From assembly GCA_949077355.1 (NCBI GenBank), contig CARUQW010000014.1:1-29677 (forward strand): 29,677 nt of DNA. Reading direction: 5' to 3'. A program made the translations under genes and the position numbers. Below the pieces are notes generated by a model. That model searched no databases. It was not told the DNA's origin and worked only from the letters and a program-made list of their open reading frames with translations. The stretch is from an uncultured Clostridia bacterium (GTDB lineage Bacteria; Bacillota; Clostridia; TANB77; CAG-508). Shown here one piece after another: positions 6,992-14,767 of the stretch. Position 1 is the stretch's first letter. Each line of letters begins with the position of its first letter.

Positions 6992-8551
6992 TTACTGTCC
7001 ACTCTTGAAGAACATGTCCGTCCTTCGATTCTGGATTCGACCTTCTTCGGTATCATTGGTTGCTAACGGATTGCTAGCGCCATTTCCTATCACAATAAAT
7101 CGTTTTGCATCGATTCCTTGTGCTTCCAAGTATAAAGCTACTGCTCTTGCTCTTTCTTCTGAAAGTTCTTTACCACTATCTGGACCACCGCCAATATCGG
7201 CCGTATTGCCTTCAACCTGAATATAGATACCATTCAAATTCTTAGCAATCTCTGCAAATTCATTCAATGGCTTATAACTGTCCGGCTGAATCACTGCTGA
7301 ATCGCCACCAAAGTTGATAGTCAATCTCTTAGTAAGTAAAGCTTCCGTATTCGGCTTTTCCTCTGCAACCTTTTTCTCTTCTTCTGTAAATACAACTACT
7401 TCCTCTTCTTCCAAATCTTTGTATTTATCCGAAAGAGCCTGCATGTATTTACTATCAAAAGCATTCTCAGCATCATTTGGATTTGCTTTTTCGCCAATGG
7501 AAATCCAAATCGCACTCATATCTGAAAACATGGTTATTGCTTCATCTGTCAACAAGGACATATTCTGCTGCCATGTTGCAAGTTTAGCACCTTCTGCCAT
7601 ACCGATAATATTTTCCTCTGTTTCTTCCTTAAACAAAGGCATTTCTCTAACCGCATTAAAATCAGTCATATACATCTCTGAAGCCTCTAATGCTCCATCG
7701 ATTAATTTTTCGATTTCTTCTTCATGCCCAGCCAAGAAATCTTCTCGGAATAACAATCCATCTAAAATTAGATTCGTTGCTTCTCTTGTACTAAACAATG
7801 CTCCTGCACCAGCAGTGTCTTGCGCCTGTGTCAAGTAAGGTTCCCATGTTGCCGCCGCATCAACTTCTCCTGAAAAGAATACTTTTGCAGCATCATCTGG
7901 TGTTTCTACCAGAACATAGTTATTCCTTATCTGCTTTTTGACATCTTCTGACAAATCGCTGGCCTCAAGTAACCATTCAACCAATGTCTGTGCTTCCGAA
8001 AACTCTGGAATCGCAATTTTTTTACCAGCCAAGTCCTCAACGCTCTTAATATCTGATGTTGCAATAATTCCGTCACCACCATTACTAAAATTAGTAACAT
8101 ATACCATCTTCACAGGTAAATTGGAATCTTTGAATTTCTGATTTAAGAATGCATATCGATTAACGGTATATCCAGCCCCCTGGCTGTCTCCTTTAATCAA
8201 CATGTTGGAACTTGCAACGGCATCGTTAGATATTACATACTCGACATTAATTCCATTTTTATCATTAATGGAATTTTTACGTGTCTTTAAGCCGCCGTTG
8301 GCATCCAGTAAACTCTTCCAACCAATCCACTCGTCCAGCGTTATGGTTATTGTGTCATCTGGATCTGACTTAACTACTTTTTCGACTTTGCTGTTTTTCG
8401 TTGTTCCGGTCACCTTATCGCTGTCTGAACGCTGTTCTTTAATTTTCGGCCAAACAAAAGCATACAAGCTGCCGCCTACTACGAAAACCACCAACAAAAT
8501 AATAATTGCTACCATTGTTTTTCCTAATGCGTTTAATTTCCGTCCCTTCAT
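6992..8551 (-). CDS. Membrane-anchored ABC substrate-binding protein fused to an OmpA-like domain
   Basis: The 519-residue product has three parts. A membrane helix lies at about 13-33 with no lipobox. A periplasmic-binding-type domain (about 55-350) is of the sulfonate/nitrate NMT1-like kind (DLAGKKIAIPEFSEAQTLVEW, GEVDAAATWEPYL). An acidic linker (EEEEVVVFTEEEKK) leads to a C-terminal OmpA-type domain (about 410-519) with LSEERARAVALYLEAQGI and the terminal NRRTD. OmpA-type domains bind diaminopimelate in peptidoglycan, so this protein could tether the transporter's receptor to the wall. It is the third gene of the operon, before the permease. The fused architecture is unusual, and the ligand is unknown. 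Confidence 0.82.
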   Translation of the reverse strand: MKGRKLNALGKTMVAIIILLVVFVVGGSLYAFVWPKIKEQRSDSDKVTGTTKNSKVEKVVKSDPDDTITITLDEWIGWKSLLDANGGLKTRKNSINDKNGINVEYVISNDAVASSNMLIKGDSQGAGYTVNRYAFLNQKFKDSNLPVKMVYVTNFSNGGDGIIATSDIKSVEDLAGKKIAIPEFSEAQTLVEWLLEASDLSEDVKKQIRNNYVLVETPDDAAKVFFSGEVDAAATWEPYLTQAQDTAGAGALFSTREATNLILDGLLFREDFLAGHEEEIEKLIDGALEASEMYMTDFNAVREMPLFKEETEENIIGMAEGAKLATWQQNMSLLTDEAITMFSDMSAIWISIGEKANPNDAENAFDSKYMQALSDKYKDLEEEEVVVFTEEEKKVAEEKPNTEALLTKRLTINFGGDSAVIQPDSYKPLNEFAEIAKNLNGIYIQVEGNTADIGGGPDSGKELSEERARAVALYLEAQGIDAKRFIVIGNGASNPLATNDTEEGRIQNRRTDMFFKSGQ

Positions 8552-8578
8552 AGTTTAGGTCTCCTTTTCTTGGAATCT

Positions 8579-9328
8579 TTATTTACTAGTTTCATTTCCT
8601 AACAGACTCTCGATATACTCATCTGTTAAGTATTCGTTCTCCCGTTTTTCCGCAGCAATCTTTTTCGCTTCATAAGATGTTTCCCAGGATGCTTTCGCTC
8701 CCATTCCCATCTTTTCCTGTTCGTCGGCATAATCACTAAACTGATTTAATACTCGATCAATATCAGTCGAGATTCTGCTTTCGTCAAATTGCGAATAAAT
8801 CTCTTGTGCCGCTTTTCCTGCTTCAGCTTTTGCTATGTCTTCCCGTTTTCGTCTTTCAACCTGACTAATTGCTGACTTAGCACGATTTCTTATATCTTCT
8901 CGAGATTTCATTGCTTCTTCAAAAACCGGAACATTGTTTTGTCTGACTTCCAATTCTCCCTTAACTGCTAATGCTTCTTCGGCATACATTCTCGCATCAT
9001 CAATATTTCCATGCTTTCTAGACGATACGATAAAGCCATTTAATTTTTCTAATTCCTTTTCCAACATTTTAATTTTCTTTTCGTTGGAAATTTTTTCGCC
9101 AGCTGCCTTCCGATAAGCATCATCTGCTTTTCGATAGCTATCCTGAAGCCTAGCAATTTTTTCATCGAAGTATTCAGCCACAACCTTTGGGTTTTTATTT
9201 GCTTCTGTAAACAAAGAATTGATTACAGCTTTTGCAAACATCCGCCCCTTTTTGGTAAAAATCAACACCAAAAAGATGATTCCTAAAACTACTGCCGCCA
9301 CAACTAACAAAAATTCAAAAATTCCCAT
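8579..9328 (-). CDS. Single-pass membrane coiled-coil protein, PspA-like
   Basis: The 249-residue product has one N-terminal membrane helix (about 4-26) followed by a long charged, helical, coiled-coil-forming region (about 35-240) rich in K, E, A and R. The shape resembles PspA/IM30-type envelope stress proteins, but PspA itself lacks a membrane helix, so the resemblance may be only structural. Three in-frame CGG codons are visible (KKGRMF, RRKREDI and AEKREN contexts). It lies nine bases after the previous gene and 27 bases before the substrate-binding gene, so it is part of the transporter operon. Confidence 0.6.
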   Translation of the reverse strand: MGIFEFLLVVAAVVLGIIFLVLIFTKKGRMFAKAVINSLFTEANKNPKVVAEYFDEKIARLQDSYRKADDAYRKAAGEKISNEKKIKMLEKELEKLNGFIVSSRKHGNIDDARMYAEEALAVKGELEVRQNNVPVFEEAMKSREDIRNRAKSAISQVERRKREDIAKAEAGKAAQEIYSQFDESRISTDIDRVLNQFSDYADEQEKMGMGAKASWETSYEAKKIAAEKRENEYLTDEYIESLLGNETSK

Positions 9329-9337
9329 ACTGTCCTC

Positions 9338-9871
9338 CTACTCTATCGTTGCTAAAATGTTTTTGATTTCGTCGATTTTCTGAGCCTTCAACAAATTGAA
9401 GTTTCTCAAAAGCTCTTCTGCCTCTAACTTTTTAGAACGATTTTCCTGAATCTGATTTTCTGCTTCTTTGATTGCTTTTTCAAAGCTTTCTACATCTTCT
9501 TTTACTTTCTCCGATAATCGGCTCTGCATAGAATCTAACAAATGAATTCTCGTTTCTGCATCTGCCTGAATATCCTGGATTGAGATATTGGTTACTTCTA
9601 AAACACCTAAGATGGCATCTTTTGGCGTTCCTGTTGGAAGCTTTTCTACAATATCCCGTAATTTGTAGACGGTTGTGCTTTTTTCTTCCAATTGCGCTAA
9701 AGCTTTTTCAATGAGTTCCTCAGCACCCTTGTCCGAAACTTTGACGGTTTCTAAATTCTCGGTATGCGAAGTTTCTTTTTCGCTTTTTGATACCTTCTGG
9801 TCTCCTCCTTCCTCTTTTGGTTTTTCTTCTGGTTCATAGAACTTGTCCATAAATCCAAAAATATTCCCCAT
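9338..9871 (-). CDS. Unknown soluble coiled-coil protein, first gene of the transporter operon
   Basis: The start at 9871 (MGNIFGFMDKFYEPEEK) follows AAGGAGG at normal spacing. The upstream extension of the open frame runs back to the promoter -10 region and is not real. The 177 residues comprise a short N-terminal GFMDKFYEP motif, a disordered acidic/lysine-rich linker (about 15-45) and a helical domain (about 50-177) predicted to form coiled coils, ending in FNLLKAQKIDEIKNILATIE. No membrane helix or signal is present. Its neighbours suggest a cytoplasmic partner of the membrane-anchored coiled-coil protein. I do not recognise the family. Confidence 0.6.
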   Translation of the reverse strand: MGNIFGFMDKFYEPEEKPKEEGGDQKVSKSEKETSHTENLETVKVSDKGAEELIEKALAQLEEKSTTVYKLRDIVEKLPTGTPKDAILGVLEVTNISIQDIQADAETRIHLLDSMQSRLSEKVKEDVESFEKAIKEAENQIQENRSKKLEAEELLRNFNLLKAQKIDEIKNILATIE

Positions 9872-9939
9872 GTGGATACCTCCTTGTAATTTTTGGCATC
9901 TTTTCATAAAAAGATACTTATTACATTGTTGCGACACTG

Positions 9940-9968
9940 ATGATATCACATTTACATAACTTTGTCAA
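9940..9968 (-). promoter_or_regulatory. Promoter of the coiled-coil/ABC transporter operon
   Basis: TTGACA (9963-9968), 17-base spacer, TATCAT (9940-9945) on the minus strand. It drives the five genes down to the terminator at 5501 and is divergent from the DUF4364 promoter. Confidence 0.75.
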
Positions 9969-10032
9969 CAATAAAGTTATTATTTTCACTTTTTATGTAT
10001 TCTTTTTTTATGCCGTAAAATAATAACTACAC

Positions 10033-10061
10033 TTTACTTTTTTTGTAAGCTATGATATAAT
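10033..10061 (+). promoter_or_regulatory. Promoter of the DUF4364 gene
   Basis: TTTACT (10033-10038), 17-base spacer, TATAAT (10056-10061). The start site should be near 10068, leaving a short leader with AAGGAG. Confidence 0.65.
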
Positions 10062-10093
10062 TCAAAAAAACAGAGTAAGGAGTGCTATTGAAT

Positions 10094-10657
10094 ATGAGTT
10101 CAAATTCAGATAATGCTACTACTTTGGCTGAAAATAAGGTATTAATCTTATACATATTAAATCTAATTGATGGAGAATTTAGACAAGATGATTTATTCAA
10201 AATTATCACTTCCATCAACAATATTAATTACTTTTATTTTAAACAAGTATTAACCGATTTAATCGATTCCAATTTAGTAGGCAGTTATACAAAAGAAGAA
10301 GAACCAGTTATCAGAATTACTTCTGAGGGAAAAAACGCATATATTCTTACCAAAGATGTATTACCAGGAATTATGAAATTAAAAGCAGATAACATTTTCG
10401 CCAAAGAATTCCCTATGATTGAAGAGGAATCTTCCATTATTGCGGAATTTATTCCAAAAAGCGAAAACGAATATACCATTAAATGTAAAATTATTGAAAA
10501 TAACGAAACCTTATTTGAAGTAAAAACATTTGCTGGCTCTCGTGATAGAGCCAAACGTATTGTAGATAATTGGAAACAAAATGCTACTTCTATTTATCCA
10601 CAAATGTTAAACTTATTATTACAAGACTATTCTTCTGATAATATCCAAAAAAATTAG
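10094..10657 (+). CDS. DUF4364 family protein
   Basis: A 187-residue soluble protein. The N-terminal half (about 10-90) looks like a winged-helix domain: LAENKVLILYILNLIDGEF, then a helix and VIRITSEGKNAYILTKDVLP. The C-terminal half is an alpha/beta domain with WKQNATSIYPQMLNLLLQDY at the end. This layout fits DUF4364, a Firmicutes family with an assumed DNA-binding part and no established role. The ATG at 10094 is chosen because the GTG twelve bases upstream overlaps the ribosome binding site. Own promoter and terminator indicate a single-gene unit. Confidence 0.72.
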   Translation: MSSNSDNATTLAENKVLILYILNLIDGEFRQDDLFKIITSINNINYFYFKQVLTDLIDSNLVGSYTKEEEPVIRITSEGKNAYILTKDVLPGIMKLKADNIFAKEFPMIEEESSIIAEFIPKSENEYTIKCKIIENNETLFEVKTFAGSRDRAKRIVDNWKQNATSIYPQMLNLLLQDYSSDNIQKN

Positions 10658-10659
10658 AA

Positions 10660-10694
10660 AAAATCAGGATTACTTTTAATGTTGTCCTGATTTT
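10660..10694 (+). terminator. Terminator after the DUF4364 gene
   Basis: Stem AAAATCAGGA/TCCTGATTTT with a T-run follows the stop codon by two bases. The A-run on the other side could also stop transcripts arriving from the convergent gene at 10709. Confidence 0.8.
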
Positions 10695-10708
10695 TATATT
10701 TTTCTGTT

Positions 10709-11401
10709 TTACGAAAAAATCAAACTTAATGCAGCAATAATTATTGTTTTATACATAACTTGCATAAAAAACATATAATTAATACATTTTATTCCTATGG
10801 CATTTATTTTATCAAATCCTGCTACTAATTTTTGAATTTCTTCTGCTGAAGATATTTGCTTTTCTTCCATATATTCTTTTGCTAAATATCTTGCTTTTAT
10901 CATAGCATCATTTTCCAAAAAGATTCTTACCATATAATAAATCATACTAAATATTAAAAAGATTACTAAAAACATCATTTTATATGGTAACATTTTTAAT
11001 ATTAGCAAAAGAAATATAGCCACGAAATAAATTAAATACAAATTAGAAAAAATAAAATTAAATAATAATAATTTTCTATTTTGAATAGAATGCAAACACT
11101 CATGAGCAATCGTTTGAATTCTTGTATAGCTTTTTTGAATATTAGCAATAGAAATTTTATCAGTTATGGCAATATATAAACTTGCTTCCGTTTCTGGATT
11201 TTCTTCTATTTTAACCTTTTCATTTCCTAGTTTTTTAAGATAATCTTTGCACATTTCAACATTACTCGGATATTTTTTTGCCAACTTATCTAATTCTTTA
11301 TCTTCTCCTATTTGTTTTAATTCCTTCTTATTATAATCAAAAATATATTTTAGTCCTACAACACTAATTAAAGCAATTATACCTACTATTATAAATTCCA
11401 T
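10709..11401 (-). CDS. Predicted membrane zinc metallopeptidase
   Basis: The 230-residue product has an N-terminal membrane helix (about 2-20), a soluble stretch, the zinc motif HECLH (100-104) within a helix, two membrane helices (about 113-160) and then FLENDAMIKARYLAKEYM (161-178), where E163 or D165 may supply the third ligand. The last helix lies at 205-229. The arrangement resembles YugP-type neutral zinc peptidases, though I cannot assign the exact family. The start at 11401 follows GGAG by eight bases. It stands alone and converges on the DUF4364 gene. Substrates are unknown. Confidence 0.65.
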   Translation of the reverse strand: MEFIIVGIIALISVVGLKYIFDYNKKELKQIGEDKELDKLAKKYPSNVEMCKDYLKKLGNEKVKIEENPETEASLYIAITDKISIANIQKSYTRIQTIAHECLHSIQNRKLLLFNFIFSNLYLIYFVAIFLLLILKMLPYKMMFLVIFLIFSMIYYMVRIFLENDAMIKARYLAKEYMEEKQISSAEEIQKLVAGFDKINAIGIKCINYMFFMQVMYKTIIIAALSLIFS

Positions 11402-11496
11402 TTTATTACTCCTATCTTTTATTTATCGCAACAATCGAAAGTTGCTTAAAATTATCTGAATTATTTCTTTTTTTTTCATTTAATTGTTCGTCCACG

Positions 11497-11534
11497 AAAA
11501 AAGTTGATAATAAAAATCTCATCTTACTATCAAC
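11497..11534 (-). terminator. Terminator after ylbF
   Basis: Stem GTTGATA/TATCAAC with extra pairing, followed on the minus strand by six T residues. It ends the ylbF-DUF3048-ybeY transcription unit. Confidence 0.75.
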
Positions 11535-11557
11535 CTTATACAATCCCCAATATTTTA

Positions 11558-11893
11558 TTATTGCATTACATCTCTAATTGCCTCACCAATTATCTTGTTC
11601 ACATCTGCAATTACAATGTTAAACTTCGTTTCTGCTTCGAAAAACTTTTTAGCATCATCAATTTCAATCAATTCTGCATACAAATTTTGCACTTCTTTAA
11701 ATTTTTCTTCATCCTGTTTTCCTGTTTGCATTACTTCCAATTGTGTTTCATATCTTTTTTGTTCAAACTGAGCCATTTTTTCTTTTAAATTAGAATTCAA
11801 ATTCAAAGCTTGTTTTGCCATTTTATAGTTCACATATTCTTCTGATTGTTTAATTTCTTGTGCTAATCGATTTGCTGTATCATAAATATTCAT
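11558..11893 (-). CDS. YlbF/YmcA family protein
   Basis: A 111-residue, all-helical soluble protein. In Bacillus, YlbF, YmcA and YaaT form a complex that tunes RNase Y maturation and affects sporulation, competence and biofilm. The N-terminal MNIYDTANRLAQEIKQSEEY and the helical core with FEQKRYETQLEVMQTGK match the family (DUF964, com_ylbF). It is the last gene of the minus-strand unit, 50 bases after DUF3048. The gap holds a copy of the GGGACG-type repeat. Which of the Bacillus paralogs it matches is not decided. Confidence 0.82.
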   Translation of the reverse strand: MNIYDTANRLAQEIKQSEEYVNYKMAKQALNLNSNLKEKMAQFEQKRYETQLEVMQTGKQDEEKFKEVQNLYAELIEIDDAKKFFEAETKFNIVIADVNKIIGEAIRDVMQ

Positions 11894-11923
11894 TTTTCTA
11901 CTTCCTTTCTTTTAGACATCAAA

Positions 11924-11945
11924 AGGGATTTTAAGGAACGTCCCT
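11924..11945. repeat. Short GGGACG-family palindrome at the DUF3048 stop codon
   Basis: AGGGA...TCCCT brackets TTTTAAGGAACG, and the last bases overlap the DUF3048 stop codon. The same TTTTAAGGAACGT-TCCCT string recurs in reverse orientation at 29604-29624, and a related core occurs in the elements at 16253 and 23015. Confidence 0.55.
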
Positions 11946-13011
11946 ACATTCCCTCTTCTAAGACCACATCTGCATCTGTTGGGCAGATATTAACAAATGT
12001 ATTTCCATCATTTACTTTAATTTCGTTTCCTTCCATATCTTGGTATACAGTTTGCTCATCTCTCTCATTTTTAATACATTTTATTTTGATTGCTCTTCCA
12101 TTTGTAATATAATAACCATCAAATGTTCCTATATTTTTAATTCCTTGTCTTCCCTTATTTTCAACATCTGATAATGTATAGTTATCACAGAATGTTACAA
12201 TAATATTTTTAGTTGTTATGATTTCCTTTGTATCCCAATCCGTCTGTTCTTTTCCTCTGGCTAGTCTTTTATAGACTTTATTTTCTTCATCATAGATATA
12301 TTTTACAGTTTGTAATTTAGAATGTGGTATCGTTACACTAATAGCTTGTTGCCCTTCTTCTAAGTTCACTTCATCTGTTACATAGTTTAACACACTTTCT
12401 TTGTTGGATGTCATTTTAAATTTTTTGTTTTTAGCAGATTCGATTAATTTACTCATACTCGTTATTGCATTATGTGGTGCCGCCTTGTCTTTTACCCTTT
12501 TAAAGGTTGTTCCATCTTCTGCTATACCATCAATTTCATTCATACTATATCTTTTAATATCACTTGCAGCTTGTGGGCTCTCTCCAAAGTGAGTATAGAT
12601 TGCATCATTTTCCATTGCATAGTCAAGGAAATAATGTCTTGCACTTCTTACTGGTCCAATTTTCTCTACATCTACGCCTTTGAATAATGCCATTAATCTA
12701 GTCTCTCCACCTTCGACAACAATTTCATAAATCATATATGCTTTTTGTAATCCAGCTTGTGGCCAAGCATCACTATGATTGTCAATCATGACCGCAATTG
12801 GTCTATCATTTCCTTTAAAAATTTCAACTTGTTTTTCATCAATTGGTGCTGTTATTACATTATCTTCTTCTGATACATTTACTTCTTCTTTTTCTTTATC
12901 TTTTATAATTTTATAGGCTAATACACCTCCTGAAGCAATAATTAAAATAATTAAGATAATAACTAATATCTTGGTTCCACTTTTTTTAGGATTGCTTCTT
13001 TTTCCTCTCAT
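11944..13011 (-). CDS. DUF3048 domain protein (YerB-like), membrane anchored
   Basis: The 355-residue product has a membrane helix at about 14-33, then an extracytoplasmic DUF3048 domain. The family motif is clear: RPIAVMIDNHSDAWPQAGL (about 70-88) then YEIVVEGGETRLMALF and VRSARHYFLDYA. The C-terminal part (about 230-355) contains the second DUF3048 domain. YerB is a Bacillus lipoprotein of unknown function; here the anchor is a helix with no lipobox. It lies 15 bases after ybeY and before ylbF. Confidence 0.85.
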   Translation of the reverse strand: MRGKRSNPKKSGTKILVIILIILIIASGGVLAYKIIKDKEKEEVNVSEEDNVITAPIDEKQVEIFKGNDRPIAVMIDNHSDAWPQAGLQKAYMIYEIVVEGGETRLMALFKGVDVEKIGPVRSARHYFLDYAMENDAIYTHFGESPQAASDIKRYSMNEIDGIAEDGTTFKRVKDKAAPHNAITSMSKLIESAKNKKFKMTSNKESVLNYVTDEVNLEEGQQAISVTIPHSKLQTVKYIYDEENKVYKRLARGKEQTDWDTKEIITTKNIIVTFCDNYTLSDVENKGRQGIKNIGTFDGYYITNGRAIKIKCIKNERDEQTVYQDMEGNEIKVNDGNTFVNICPTDADVVLEEGM

Positions 13012-13026
13012 TTGTATTTCCTCCTT

Positions 13027-13500
13027 TTATTCTCGATTAATCTTTAGGTCTGCTAATATTTTTTCTTCTTTTGGTCTCATTTTTATTTTATCTGCTTCTT
13101 CTATATGATCATACCCCATTAGATGATAAAATCCATGCACTAGCATATAGCTCATTTCTCTTTCAAAACTATGCTCATATTCTTTTGCTTGTTCTTTTAC
13201 TCTTTCAATCGAAATAATAATGTCTCCTAACACATCTTCATGCTGGAAATCGTTTTTTCTTATTTTTTCTTCTAACTCGTCCTTTTCAAACATAGGAAAA
13301 GAAAGTACATCAGTTTCCTTATCTATTCCTCTGTACTCCTTGTTGATTTTTTGTATATTTTTAGGAGTTGTTAATGTAATGGTAATTGATAATTTTGCAT
13401 TTTCTAATCTTTCTTCTTTAAAACATTGTGTTAGTACTTTCTTTATTATTATTTCATATTCTTTTTTTTCTTCTATTTCTTGATATATTATCTCATACAT
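13027..13500 (-). CDS. ybeY: rRNA maturation endoribonuclease YbeY
   Basis: YbeY is a zinc-dependent RNase needed for 16S rRNA 3'-end processing and 70S quality control. The 157-residue length is typical. The zinc site is intact: HGFYHLMGYDH with H122, H126 and H132. TDVLSFPMF and LGDIIIS motifs precede it. The gene starts two bases after the unknown 401-residue gene. In most Firmicutes ybeY follows phoH and yqfC/yqfD; here phoH is missing from the cluster and the unknown gene takes that place. Confidence 0.95.
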   Translation of the reverse strand: MYEIIYQEIEEKKEYEIIIKKVLTQCFKEERLENAKLSITITLTTPKNIQKINKEYRGIDKETDVLSFPMFEKDELEEKIRKNDFQHEDVLGDIIISIERVKEQAKEYEHSFEREMSYMLVHGFYHLMGYDHIEEADKIKMRPKEEKILADLKINRE

Positions 13501-13502
13501 AT

Positions 13503-14708
13503 TTATGCAACTTCCTTAACTTTTATGTATTTTCCTTCTGATTTAAAAGAATTTTTTATTTGTCTCATTGCTTCATAGTCTACTAGTTTTCTTTTATAAT
13601 AAGTTAAAATTTTAGAATAATCTGTTTTTCCAGTTCTTAATTTTTTAATATCATTTTTAATAAATAATATTTCTTTTTGTTTAATATATTCTATAAAATC
13701 TGTTTCTTTCAATTTCGTAATTTCTTTATATTGATTCCAAAAAGTTTTATATTCATTTCTTGCTTTTTGTGTATCCCAATATACTTTTGTAGATAATAAT
13801 TTGATATTGTAGTCTTCTATTAAATTGATTAACATTGAATAAGCTCTTTCTCTCTTAGCTGCCATTTTTGTATCTTGTACTAATACTCTTGCATCTTTTA
13901 ATAATTTTTCATAACATTGTTCTGCCACAATTAATGGTAAACTATGGGTAAATAATTTTCTACTAATTCCTAATAAAACCATATTTTTTTCAATATTATC
14001 TCTTGTATCTAATTTTCCCACTTCATAAGATTCGTATCTCTCGTATTCTGTTACTACATTTTTTACACTTTCATCATAGTTCGTTTCTATTTTTAAAGAT
14101 AAAATATTTTGAATATATTCTTCTAATGTATAAAATATCTTTGTATAAATCCATTCTTTCGAAGAATCATAGTTATTTGTATTGTCTGCCACTTTAATCG
14201 AATAATTTTTTAAAATTGCTTTGTATAAAGAATCCATTTTGGCTATATAAAACTGGTGATATCTTTCTAATAATTTTTCTTTATTTTCGATTCTAATTCC
14301 TTCATAGTCTAATTCGATTAAATATTTTTGTTTTCTATATTTGTATTCGATATATTCATTTTCTTTTAAACTTGTTACTTCATAGTACTTTGATAACGCA
14401 TTTTTTTCAAATTCAGATGCTGTATTATTTTTTACTTTTTTATAAATCGAATCCATTACATATTTATCAAGCGCACTTAAATAAGCTTCATAGGCTGCAT
14501 CGTATTTTTTTTCCATTTCATCATTGTCATAATTTTCACTATCTAATCTATAATTTTCAAAAGCTCTGATCACATTGTTTCTTTTCATAGAAATTAACAT
14601 GCCATTAATTCCTATTTTAGTTGGTATTAAAATTCTTGTTAATGTACTTGTTATTTTATTAAAAAAGGTTTTATCGGTTCCTGTTATTCTAAGGCTTCTT
14701 TCTTCCAT
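13503..14708 (-). CDS. Unknown 401-residue helical protein in the yqfD-ybeY interval
   Basis: I do not recognise this protein. It is rich in K, E, Y and N and almost entirely helical. A short hydrophobic/basic segment (ILIPTKIGINGMLISMKRNN, about 26-45) could be an amphipathic membrane-contact helix but not a clear membrane span. No catalytic motif is visible. Several regions, such as EKKYDAAYEAYLSALDKYV and EYEKFWN-like repeats, could be coiled coils. An AGAGGAGT site precedes the ATG. It ends two bases before ybeY and starts 59 bases after yqfD, so it is co-transcribed with sporulation genes and a late-sporulation role is possible. Codon use is like its neighbours. Confidence 0.75.
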   Translation of the reverse strand: MEERSLRITGTDKTFFNKITSTLTRILIPTKIGINGMLISMKRNNVIRAFENYRLDSENYDNDEMEKKYDAAYEAYLSALDKYVMDSIYKKVKNNTASEFEKNALSKYYEVTSLKENEYIEYKYRKQKYLIELDYEGIRIENKEKLLERYHQFYIAKMDSLYKAILKNYSIKVADNTNNYDSSKEWIYTKIFYTLEEYIQNILSLKIETNYDESVKNVVTEYERYESYEVGKLDTRDNIEKNMVLLGISRKLFTHSLPLIVAEQCYEKLLKDARVLVQDTKMAAKRERAYSMLINLIEDYNIKLLSTKVYWDTQKARNEYKTFWNQYKEITKLKETDFIEYIKQKEILFIKNDIKKLRTGKTDYSKILTYYKRKLVDYEAMRQIKNSFKSEGKYIKVKEVA

Positions 14709-14767
14709 TTAACTCCTCTTTCCTTCTGAAAGTTTCACTTGTTTAAACTCTTCAAACATTGGTGCTT

